Position numbers and translations under genes: made by a program
From: Prorocentrum cordatum
Lineage: Eukaryota; Sar; Dinophyceae; Prorocentrales; Prorocentraceae
Assembly: GCA_963575745.1 (NCBI GenBank)
Contig: CAUYUJ010003636.1
Span: 248,001-312,000, forward strand
Direction of reading: 5' to 3'
Length of the DNA stretch: 64,000 bases
Notes under the pieces: generated by a model
What the model saw: the letters and a program-made list of their open reading frames with translations, nothing else
Database searches by the model: none
What the model was told of the DNA's origin: nothing
In this document: piece by piece, positions 11,531 to 20,829 of the stretch
Layout of the letters: the number at the start of each line of letters is the position of its first letter
Position numbering within the stretch: position 1 is the first letter of the stretch

Positions 11531-11879
11531 CTCCCCTCTCTCCCCTCTAATACGCTCCAGCGCACGCGCCGCCTGTCCCACGTGCTGTTTTTGTTTTCCA
11601 CGCACACACATGGTGTTATCGCATGCGTTTCCGATCGGACTGGCTTCGGCATGGTCTTTCGTTTCGTTGCGTTTCTATTGGTATCGTCTTCAGCGTTGGT
11701 CGTCCTGGAAGGCGATCCCGCATTGGCGCCTGCCCCGTTCCTGGTCCCCTTCCCCTTTCCCAGCATGAATGCCACCCTCCTCTCCCCATGATGCTTTCCA
11801 GTTTCGGGCGCCGCTTGTCCCACGCATTGTATTTGCATGGACAAGTTATCAAACATCAAGCGTGTTGTGCACCCGCCAC

Positions 11880-12395
11880 CGATGCGGCACACCCCTCACA
11901 CGTTGCGTGGCCTCATTGGGAGCACCACCAGTGGTTCCAATGGCAAGGCTCTCATGGCGTACCCACCCCGCCCCCCAATGAGGCACACCCATCACACGGA
12001 TCGTGGCCCCATAAAAGGGCTCCACGGAAAGCCCAAACGGCACGGTCCGTATTGCGTCCACGCCTCCTATTCGGCGCATCTCCCACCCGCTCCGTGGCCC
12101 CATAGGGAGCTTAAGCGAAGGCTCCAGCGGCAGCGCCCGCATGTATTCCTGTCGCCCATGTCGGCGCACCCCTCACGCACTTCGTGGCCCTATGAAGAAT
12201 CCCACCGAATACCAGAATGGTTACGTCCGCGTGCACCACCGCCGCCCGCTTCGGCACGCCCCTCACACGCTTCGTGGCCCCAGGTGGAGCTCAACCGAAA
12301 ACCCGAATGGGCGCGTTCGCATGGCATGTCTCGCCAAGTACGGCACACCCCGTACACGCTTCGTGGCCCCATGGGAGCTACAACGACGGGGGTGC
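11880..12395 (+). repeat. Degenerate ~90-bp satellite, six monomers
   Basis: CGGCACACCCCTCACACG followed by TTCGTGGCCCCATxGGGAGC recurs near 11882, 11980, 12073, 12164, 12251 and 12341. Spacing is 87-98 bp with heavy divergence between units. Confidence 0.8.
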
Positions 12396-13420
12396 TCACA
12401 ACCGCGGCACTCACAACTGCATATGGCTGGGCACTTCGCCAGGGTACACACTTTCTCATACAGAAGTCATCCCCAAACAGTGTTTGCGTTTAGGGGTTGT
12501 TACTTCGCTTACTGAAAGAACTGGATGGGTGTATCGGGGTTTCCGCTGATGTCCCGTTGGCGGGCGCCCGTGGGTGCCTTTTGGACACCCCGAACTTTGT
12601 GTGCATGTGTGTGTGCCATGATGACGATCACCGGCATGTTCTTCCACCCCCTGAGGCTGTTCCTTTAAGGGATGGGGAGAGAATCGCGATGTATGATTAC
12701 AGGGTTCATCTTCGACCGCTTCTACACCGTGTACAGTGAAGTGCCATAATCGCGACCAAACGCAGCCAATGTGGTTCCCAAGCGCGGGATTCTTGCATGG
12801 GGGCATCGGAATTTTGCATGGTGGCCGATTGAACATGTTGTTCATTCCAAACCGTGTGGTGGAGGTCATTGCTTTTCAGAGCGGGTGCCGCTCTTTGAGT
12901 GGGTGCCGACGTGCCATGACGTGTGTTTCACGCAATGCGGCGGATTTTGGTGTACTCCAAGGTGCATGTGATCATGACTTTCTTTTCTTGCCTTATCCAT
13001 GGGGTTATCTGGGCGGTACGCGGGCTTCCTGGGAATGCGCTGTGTTGCCGACTACGTGTCACCTCTTGGCCTCAGCTGGACCCCTTGCTTTCTGCGTGCT
13101 GCTGGACTCCCTGCGGTGTTCCTGGCTTTCCTCTTCTCCTTTGTGCAGGGCGAGCTGAGTACTACGTGGTGGATGGTGTAGGCTGGCTCTTGGTTGCGTG
13201 CTGTTGTGCGCTGTTGTACAAGACCGACGGCGTAGTCGAGATGACCCACCGCCGTACCCTCGGCTTGCGGGGTGCTCATTTATGCGGTTGATTCTTCCCG
13301 CTGAGCGTGATATCCCAAGGGGGACATATTCCCACGTATGACTGGATAAGCTTGTCTGGGGGGCTTACTTTTATGCTGGTATCAAGGAGTCTTCGGTGCC
13401 ATGTATTTCCAGGCTTAGGT
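12396..13420. other. No recognisable gene; one strong acceptor-like site
   Basis: CTTTCCTCTTCTCCTTTGTG followed by CAG ends near 13148 on the plus strand and would be an excellent 3' splice site. The following frame (RAEYYVVDGVGWLLVACC) is hydrophobic and unrecognised. Confidence 0.3.
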
Positions 13421-13555
13421 GAGGAGAGAAGAGGACGTGCAGCGGATGAGGAGGAAAAAGAGAGGAGGAGAGGAGGGGGAAGAGGATGGAGGAAGAGGAA
13501 AGAGTGGAAAGGAAGGGGGAGGGAGGAGGGAAGGGGAGGAGGAGGGGAGGATATT
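13420..13555. repeat. Purine-rich GGA/GAGG tract
   Basis: About 135 bp of GAGGAGG, AGAGGAG and GGGAGG units. Confidence 0.7.
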
Positions 13556-13559
13556 GGTA

Positions 13560-14260
13560 TCCCTTGCTGGTCGTCCGTGCCCTCCCTCCCTCCAATTCCT
13601 CCGAGGCCCGTGCTCATGCACGCCCTTGCCCTTGCTGAGCTGGCTCAGCAGCTCGTTGGCCTGGCTTGCTAGCGGCTCCGGGGCCCCCTCGATACCCAGC
13701 TCCCGGATCCTGGGGGCAGGGGCGAGTCGGACGTGCTACGGGGAATCCGCCGACCCCCGCTTGGGTGAAACGGCGTGTGAGGCATCTGGCTGCCCGCCGC
13801 CTCCCCTGTACCCCTTCCCTCGGGGCCCAAATCCCGTTCGAGGGGATGCGGGGGGACGAGCTCCCCAGCGCACCTCTGGCCTTCGGAGCCTCCAAATTCT
13901 CCCGCCGTGACGGCCAAGCTGCCCAAGATGCCTCCAGAAGACCCGAGATGTCTAGAAGGCCCCCAAGGAAGGCCCCAAAAGACTCACCCGTTGAGCCTCG
14001 AGAGGCCACGACCATCGACTCTCTTTTGGTTTTCGAGTGGTGTTCAACTGATCGCCAGTTCGGGGTTCTGCACCCCAAGACGGCCCGACAAGCCCCTGAG
14101 GTTGGGCCAGGGGGCCTTCCCGAGGGCCCAGCGATGGCCCAAGAAGGACCCCGCTTCCCAAATAATCCTCTTCCTCGCTCCCTCAAACCCGGTCTCTGGA
14201 TCTCTCCTGAAGGCATATTCGGCCCAGGACTTCGAGAATGATCCAGCCGTGACGACGAGG
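13560..14260 (+). repeat. CCAAGAGG-type repeat block
   Basis: Contains GGCCCCCAAGGAAGGCCCC and related GCCCAAGAxGGxCCC units between 13900 and 14170, more degenerate than the copies at 7740 and 50340. No gene recognised. Confidence 0.45.
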
Positions 14261-14284
14261 GCCCCGACAGAGGCCCAAAAACGA

Positions 14285-15570
14285 GAGAGAGAGAGAGGAA
14301 GATAGGAGGAATGTGGGTTTGGGGAGCAGGGTGCGTAGCACGAGAAGAAGCAGTGGAAGCAGCAAGAAGTGGACGAGGACCAGCAGCAGCAGGATGATGG
14401 CACGGACGAGGAAGAAGAGGAAGGGATACCGACTGCACCGACTGGTCTACACCCCCCTCATCCCCTATCACGTCTCCTCCTCCTCCTTCTCCTCCTTCTC
14501 CTTCTCCTCCTCCTCCTTCTCCTCCTCATCCTCCTCCTCCTCCTCCTCCATCCTGCTCCTCGCCCTGCAGGAATCGAGGTGGTGGTGGTGGTGTGTATCC
14601 TTGGGGCCCGCACAAGGAGGCCCAAAACGGCGACTCCAGGATCCGGCGGGCACCTCGGACCGCCGTCCCCACAGCCCAGCCGAGCTGGACCTCCCCGAAC
14701 ACTCGGCGTGGCCGGGGGCGCCGGGGCGCGTAGGCAGCAAGGAGGCGAGCGCGGGGCGTCGGCCACTCCGAACAGTGTGGACAGTGTGGACTGCAATCGG
14801 CACCGTGGGGGGGGCACCCTGGGGGGCGGGCGGGGACCCTGGTGGAGCTCTCCGCCGCGCCTCCAGGAGGCACGAGGACAGCTTCGTGCTCTCCGGGCCC
14901 AAGCGGCGCCGATCACAAGCCGCACCCCGGCGTGAGCATACCCTTTGTAGTCGTAGGCTGGGGCGGGGGGGGGCCAGCCGCTGGTCTGGTCCTCTGGATC
15001 TCTTTTCTGATCTGGGCGCTCTTCTTCCTGTCCCTCTCGAGGAACAACATGTGCTCGCACATTACCTCACGGCCCTCGCTCCCCCTCAGGATCGACCGGC
15101 ATCAGATCGGGAAATCGCATCGGATAGGAATGTGCGTCGGATCGGGCCGCATCGGCGCGGAGACTGCATCACATCGGATCGGCCGCGCCAAAATCCACAA
15201 CAACGCCACTCAACAATCGGGCCGTTTCAGATCGCCCGAACGTGGGAGTGGAACGGGATCGGGCCAACCAGAGCCGATGACGAAACGTAGTGGATGTGAT
15301 CGGCATGGACTTTGCCCGCGCACCAGCGGAGGTTAAGGAAGAACCGTCGACGCGCGTCCACTGGTTCCCGATCTCCTCCCAGCCGACACAGGGTGCACGG
15401 GGCGCGCGAGGGTGGGCAGGTGAGGTGACAAGTGCGCCGCATCCTGAGAACACGAGGAAGAGAGGAACATTGCACATTTGACAGTGGCATGTCCCTTCGT
15501 GAGAAAGGGGGGGAGAAGAGCAAGAGGGCCTTCTCCCCCCCTGGTGTCAGACGAAACAGCAGGTTAGCAC
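14285..15570. other. GA and CTC microsatellites plus unassigned sequence
   Basis: GAGA at 14285-14300 and CTC/CTT repeats at 14465-14560. Frames from 14570 to 15290 are open on both strands through GC bias. Short GATCGG repeats occur near 15090-15260. No gene supported. Confidence 0.45.
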
Positions 15571-15771
15571 AAGGGGGGTCAGCGAACCAGGGGGGGTATG
15601 TGACCCCCCCCCTTTACACATAGCGGCTCCGCCAGTGGCGCTGTTTCGTTAATAGCGGCGAAGGCCATGCGGACGATGGCGATGACGATGACGATGATGA
15701 TGATTTGTTGTATTCGATACAAACACACGCGTCGCATGCTGACGGCCCGCGCGCCACGGCCCAGCTACAGC

Positions 15772-16071
15772 TCAGCGGAAGCCGACGGAGGCCTGCCACA
15801 GGAAGGCCAGGAGGAAGAAAAATATCGGCAGGATGGGCAGCACGTCGACGATCGGCGCGCCCCACACGAACTCGTCCGGCAGGCGCGCGTGAACGACCTC
15901 GGGCACGGCGATCGCCGCGCCAGCTGCTGCGAGCTGCGCCGTGTCGGTCCATGGCGTCGCGCCGCGGAGGGAAGTGTCGCCAGCAGGCGGCACGAACGCG
16001 CACTGCAGCGCCAGGGCAGCGCAGGCAAACGCGGCCACGACGAGCAGGGCGCTGGAGCGTCGGGCGGCCAT
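15772..16071 (-). CDS. psbK: Nuclear-encoded photosystem II reaction centre protein K precursor (PsbK)
   Basis: Intact 99-codon frame, ATG to TGA, no intron. Residues 63-99 form a 37-residue mature PsbK, the normal length. They open with RLPDEF, carry the diagnostic [10 protein letters not shown] turn, then one membrane helix [10 protein letters not shown] and end ASVGFR. PsbK is a small single-span thylakoid subunit of the PSII core. Residues 1-24 are a hydrophobic secretory signal ([16 protein letters not shown]). They are followed by FVPP at 26-29, matching the FVxP motif at the start of dinoflagellate plastid transit peptides. Residues 45-62 ([15 protein letters not shown]) resemble a second, thylakoid-type targeting segment before the mature start. 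The start is the first ATG, placed directly before the signal peptide. Neighbours are a GAT microsatellite 90 bp upstream and a G-tract repeat downstream. The leader argues against a plastid contaminant. The assignment rests on family memory, not a search. Confidence 0.92.
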   Translation of the reverse strand: MAARRSSALLVVAAFACAALALQCAFVPPAGDTSLRGATPWTDTAQLAAAGAAIAVPEVVHARLPDEFVWGAPIVDVLPILPIFFFLLAFLWQASVGFR

Positions 16072-16159
16072 CTTCTCTTCCTCAATATTCGGGTGCTGCT
16101 CGGGCGCGGGCTCCGTAGCCGGGGTGCAAAAAATAACCTTGAACCAAAATGTTTACGGA

Positions 16160-16244
16160 TGATGGCGATGATGATGGTGCTGATGATGGTGATGATGGTG
16201 GTAGTGATGGAGATGATGATGATGAAGATGAAGATGAAGATGAA

Positions 16245-16309
<65 letters not shown>

Positions 16310-16335
16310 CGATGATGATGATGACGTTGCTGCTG
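16160..16335. repeat. GAT microsatellite upstream of psbK
   Basis: About 175 bp of GATGAT with minor GAA and GAC variants. Poly-Asp, poly-Met or poly-His frames are artefacts. It begins 90 bp upstream of the psbK ATG. Confidence 0.9.
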
Positions 16336-16699
16336 GTGCTGATGCTGATGATACAGGTGACGACGGCGATGCTGATGGTAATGCTGATGCTGATGCTTTT
16401 TCCCCCACCCACCCCAGCTGGCGCCGAGTCGGTTTGATTCTTTTATACCGAGAACGGAGGACGACGAGGGAACGAGGGAACAGAGGAGGAAGACGAGGCC
16501 GAGGGGAAGGCAACGACAACCCCATAGCGCAGAAACGACAACGCAGGAGGACAGGACACGAGAGGGGAGGCGACAGAACGAATCGACAAAACGAACAGAG
16601 CCAGAACGACACGAGGAAAACGGGTCCGAGGCCCCGCGCTCCACCCAGTATAAGCAGACGTGGCGCACGAAGAACAGGCCGGGGAAAGTCACGCAAACG

Positions 16700-18157
16700 A
16701 TAACTTTAGAGCTGCCCATCACATGCTGGCAATCATGTCAGGATCCTCCACATCATACCAGCGAGGACCACATGCCGGCGATAATCTTAGACCCAAGAAC
16801 CGGGCTCTAACCATATCGGTTTCTATGGAGTTCTTTCCACCCAACATGACGTCCCAATACGGCGCGCTGGAGGTTTTCCAACACTCGCGGAACAACTTCG
16901 GGTCAGACCCCGAAGTGGTCGCCATCGGTATACACATTCAGGCGTATCACGCTGGCGTTGCGAACTCCTTAGAAATCCCCAGCACCCCCGATCCAGGGGC
17001 CATCAAGGAACGTGACGTAGCGATCAACAAACAACTCGAGCGGCCAATCGCGGTGCTGACGAAATTCCCATCAAGTAGTCACACCATCGTCCTCGTAGAG
17101 GATCTCCCGCGCCACCCGAAGAGGATCCGCATCGCTAGGGCGCGAAGCAACATCTCCATTTTTGTGCACAGAAGCAGGAGACGCAGGAATGGGATCATCA
17201 CCAGCGCGCAGGGGAAATAACACATGTAAATCGCAATGGACCTGCCCGAACGCAGCGCGAACCTCGGCGACGAGGCCTGTCCGGCACCGCGCCGGCACAT
17301 CACCGCAAAAAGCAATGAATGTTGCCTGCAACTCTGCGCCCCGAAGACGCCCAAGCAAATGCTCGACGACGCGGTCTGAACCGGGAGGGGCAGGACCAAA
17401 CTCGTCCATCAGCCATTGCAACAAATGTAACCTTGGGCCCACGACTGGCCGCGATCCCGCCATGTGAGAATCTCCGGTAAAAACGACTGCGAAGCCGCGC
17501 AGCCCCGTGCCGCGAAGGAGCCAACGGAGATAGCCCCGACCTGGCTCGCGATCTCCACTGGGATCTGGACTGCGAAGCGGCTCGCCTGCGCAATCGCGTT
17601 GAAGCACCTGCGCTGCGCCATGCTCTGCACATTGGCCATCGGGCCCAGCGCGGCAATCAGGGGCGCCGCCGCCGTCGCAAGGAACCCCCAAGCATAGGAG
17701 TGCAACCTCGAAACCATAGAAGAGAAACGTCCGCATCGTCACCGGAAAGGGCAGGAAATAGGCGCCGCCGCGTTGCTGGGAAACGGGGGGGGGGGGGGGG
17801 CAGCCGGTAGAGGAAGCGCAGCGCGTCGATGCCGAGGCGCTATGGGCGGTGGACCTGCCGTAGACCACTGGTCGCCAGAACCAGTCTGCCACGCGTCGCG
17901 CTTCCGGGGGGGGGGCCCAACCTCCGCGCCGCGGACCAAGACCAGGACCCTCTGCGTCGCCGCCATCGCCGCGATCACGTCGAGAACCGCGCGTCCGCCA
18001 CCAGCGACATGATCGTCGCTGGCGTCGTCGTCCGCGTCCACGGGCAGCTCCTGGCCAGGCCGCGGGGAGGGCCACAACCCAACTTCATGGCGATCACCAC
18101 TGCGACGATGGCCGCGGTCGACAACCGCGCGCAAGTTCACGAGTTGGCCGATAGGCA
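16700..18157 (-). other. Unrecognised, partly coding-like region flanking the DIRS element
   Basis: Minus-strand frames stay open for up to 1 kb (17071-18075). They contain readable but unidentified stretches, including GFAVVFTGDSHMAGSRPVV and LQATFIAFCGDVPARCRTGL. Further on is SVIRLNVYTDGDHFGV, where the YTDG may be an RNase H remnant. A 13-base G run (about 17787-17800) interrupts the frames. With stops and shifts between pieces, this may be another decayed retroelement. I do not assign a function. Confidence 0.25.
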
Positions 18158-18366
18158 AATGACCCCGCAACATCCCGTGCCAGGACGTGCAAAGGCGAAG
18201 CCTCAAGATATGCAAGCAGACAGTTGCCATCTTTTCAGCAGCACAATGCACAATGTTACTGAGCTCTCCGCCTGGGCACACAACGAGGCAAACAGTACAC
18301 ATCAGCTGTCCAGTGGCGACGAGTTGCGGGATCGTGAGAAATGTTCGAGCAATCAAATCACTCCCA
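18158..18366 (-). repeat. B2 split direct repeat (3' terminus of the DIRS element)
   Basis: Second copy of the 209-bp B repeat. Its outer edge, GGCAAATGACCCC on the plus strand, marks the element boundary. Sequence to the left of AAT is unrelated to A2, as expected for flanking host DNA. Confidence 0.83.
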
Positions 18367-18441
18367 GCCGCTTTAGCGAGAGTTGTGAAACAACTGAAAG
18401 GCAACCCTGCTTCACAAGGTTGAGGGTGGTTCGTGGGCGGG

Positions 18442-18510
18442 AGACTTGAGCCGTAACATTATGATACGGCGCTCCCTTCAAGCTTTATCATTGCTCGTGA
18501 ACTTTACAAT
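18442..18510 (-). repeat. A2 split direct repeat
   Basis: Second copy of the 69-bp A repeat, offset 6391 bp from A1. It sits between B1 and B2, as the split-direct-repeat model requires. A 75-bp spacer (18367-18441) with no obvious relatives in the window separates it from B2. Confidence 0.85.
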
Positions 18511-18716
18511 GATTCCGCAACACCCCGTGCCAGGACGTGCAAAGGCGAAGCCTCAAGATATGCAAGCAGACAGTTGCCATCTTTTCAGCAGCACAGTGCA
18601 CAATGTTACTGAGCTCTCCGCCTGGGCACACAACGAGGCGAACGGTGCACATCAGCAGTCCAGTGGCGACGAGTTGCGGGATCGTGAGAAATGTTCGAGC
18701 AATCAAATCACTCCCA
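18508..18716 (-). repeat. B1 split direct repeat
   Basis: About 209 bp, repeated at 18158-18366 with a constant 350-bp offset and roughly eight mismatches. It lies 45 bp beyond the last coding stop of the element (18761) and abuts A2 with a shared AAT. Confidence 0.85.
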
Positions 18717-18760
18717 TGCCCACATTCACGCGTGCCCTACGAAGTGTCTAAAAACAACTG

Positions 18761-19525
18761 TTAATCTAGACCCAAAAGACGGGGCCCGAGGCTGCGCATA
18801 CACTGTTGAGTTAAATCAGCGACCAGGGAGCGAGCTAAAAAATTACACAGGGGGGCGGGATAGGCCTGAGCCCTTCTAGTGCGGAAGTTACCCTCGGCGT
18901 CCTTACCCATGAGCTGTATGTGTCTATGCCCTGTAGAAGAACAGCGCCCCCCTGTCCCAGAACATCTTTTGAAATCGATCAGCGAGTTACATTCGATAAC
19001 CAGGAAGCATGTAGGTTTTTTTTCCACTGGGTTCCATATTGACAGTAATGCGCCTCGAGCAGACGTGCCCCGAACTTGCGCATAAGATGAGTGACCTGCT
19101 TGGTAAGCCAGACCCTGGACGAAAGCGGGTTCTCGAGCACCACGGGGACCCCGATGGAGGCCAGCTGACAGATCATGCGGAAGGTGGTGACCCAAAGCCT
19201 GTTGCCTAGCTGGACCCTGTCGCGATCCCTCTTTGAGAGTTCCGGGAGACCCCAGAGGTGTTCACCATCGTCCCGGACCATCGCTTTTTCGGGCCCTGGT
19301 CCAGGTCTGGCAGGGGAGGACAGCAAGCAGGGCAAGAGCTTTGCCCGACTTAAAATCCCGGACGAGCCTGCGTCTGTTGGCGGTCCTCAGTATATCCGCG
19401 CCGAGCCCGTCGATCACGCCCCAAGCTTCCGCTTCGACCCCCTGGGCGGCAACTGCCCTCGAGAAGCCGGCTTCACCAGAGAAGATCTCGACGATTTTCT
19501 GGCCCTCGAAGAGCGCGCGGATCGG
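18761..19525 (-). pseudogene. Methyltransferase-like domain at the 3' end of the DIRS element
   Basis: After the recombinase the sense reads GQKIVEIFSGEAGFSRAV, a Rossmann-type glycine loop. Next comes LPCQTWTRARK, a PC motif like the catalytic loop of cytosine or DAM-like methylases. A frameshift near 19320 leads into DDGEHLWGLPELS and VVLENPLSSRVW (ENP motif). Another near 19060 leads to RCSSTGHRHIQLMGKDAEG and an Ala/Tyr/Pro-rich end at 18761. A methylase-like domain is known in DIRS and PAT elements. Here it lies downstream of the recombinase. Its role in the element is not established. Domain identity is fairly secure; activity is excluded by the shifts. Confidence 0.72.
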
Positions 19526-19529
19526 GCGA

Positions 19530-20640
19530 AGTGCGGCATGCCTGACCGGAGCTGGGCCTCGAGGCTGACCAGACACGCGGCGGCGCGGCTCTGTGTCGCC
19601 TCGGAGACCAGCTTCTCTTGGAGCTGGAGCCGGCCGTGCGCCTCGTAGCGTCGGACCGACCGATCGCCCCTCCAGCGACCTCTGTCCTTTACCTCTGCCT
19701 TCGAGCGGAGACGGTTCAGGATGTCGTGCGAGGGCCCGCCGCGACGCAACTGGTATAGGTCGGGCTTGAGGGCGGCCAGTCCTGCGGCCCTGGCAGCAGT
19801 CTTGAAACTCTCGTTGAAGCTCCGGTAGCCGAAGTCGAACAGTGCTGGCCCTGCAGCCGCGCCCCGGTGCGCGTCCAGCAGGTATCCGAGGAACGGGGAG
19901 AGCCGACGAGTCCAACAGCAGCGTCTCGTCGTGCAGGCCAACTTTGCTGGGCTGGCCCCGCTCCGCGCGATGTAAGTGAATCGCGTAGTACGGGCTGCCC
20001 TTGGTCGGCACGAGCACGTCCGTCACCTGGAGCGAGAGGAGCTCGATCGGCCTCAGGTAGGCCGAGAACATGAGCATCACCGCCAGTGCCATGCTGACGA
20101 GGTTCATGCCGACGAGCTCCACCGCGATCAGCGCCGCGAACGCCAGAGGCAGCGGCGGCCTGGTCCTGCCTGGGTCGAGCCTGTTGAACCCCTGCAGCGC
20201 CTTCATGGTCCGCACCAGCTTGTCGGGGCCCCTCTTGGAGAAGGACGGGCGGAGCTTGACCCAGGCCGCGTAGGTGCCCGTTGCCTCGCCGATGTCCGCG
20301 CCCTCGATCCACATCTAGTTCAGGTAGTCGACCAGCGCGCAGTCCACCAGCTTGGCAGAGGTGAGCCTGAGCCCCCTGGCATCCGCCCAGCTCTCGAAGT
20401 CGGCGACCCTCTTCACATACATGGCGTGGGTCCGCTCGGTGACGGCGTTCGCTTCCAGGAACGTCTCGACGTGCGACTCCGACGAGTTCGACGCCTTGAT
20501 CCCGATGGAGCCGACCAGCTCGCGCCTGAGCTGCGCCCGAGCCTGCTCGTTGGGCGCTCCTCGAGCCAGGCGCTGCTTCTCCTGTGCTCCCAGCGTGCGG
20601 GCTCGGCGCGCTGCAGCGGCTTTCGGACGCCGCGGAGGCG
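19530..20640 (-). pseudogene. Tyrosine recombinase of the DIRS element
   Basis: The N-terminal SAM-like helical part (VETFLEANAVTERTHAMYVK) ends at an in-frame TAG near 20315. The catalytic part resumes immediately after it. It includes MLMFSAYLRPIELLSLQVTD (region of the first catalytic Arg) and, after a frameshift near 19930, DLYQLRRGGPSHDIL, RGRWRGDRSVRRYE and HGRLQ. These match the R..HxxR..Y arrangement, with His replaced by Arg in LRRGG and a Trp before the final Tyr. The enzyme would integrate a circular cDNA, in place of the DDE integrase of LTR elements. The stop and shifts make this copy inactive. The split direct repeats flanking it support the assignment. Confidence 0.85.
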
Positions 20641-20829
20641 GCCTCGCCGGCGCCGCCCTGAGGCCGCGGGCCGCGTGGCTGGAAGCCCGCCCAATGGACG
20701 GGAGGAGGCAGTCCTGGCGGAGGTCGTGGCACGGTAGGCTTCGCCCCAGCACCCGCGGCGCTGGTCGGTAAAGTGCGCCTTGAGGAAGGAGACCCCTCCC
20801 CATGTTTGAGCCTAAGGTGCCCCCACAGA

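Noticed and set aside
16149-16703. Poly-Asp, poly-His and poly-Met frames over GAT repeats (also at 32.55 kb and 55.5 kb)
   Set aside because: Microsatellite artefacts present in all frames; no flanking domain.
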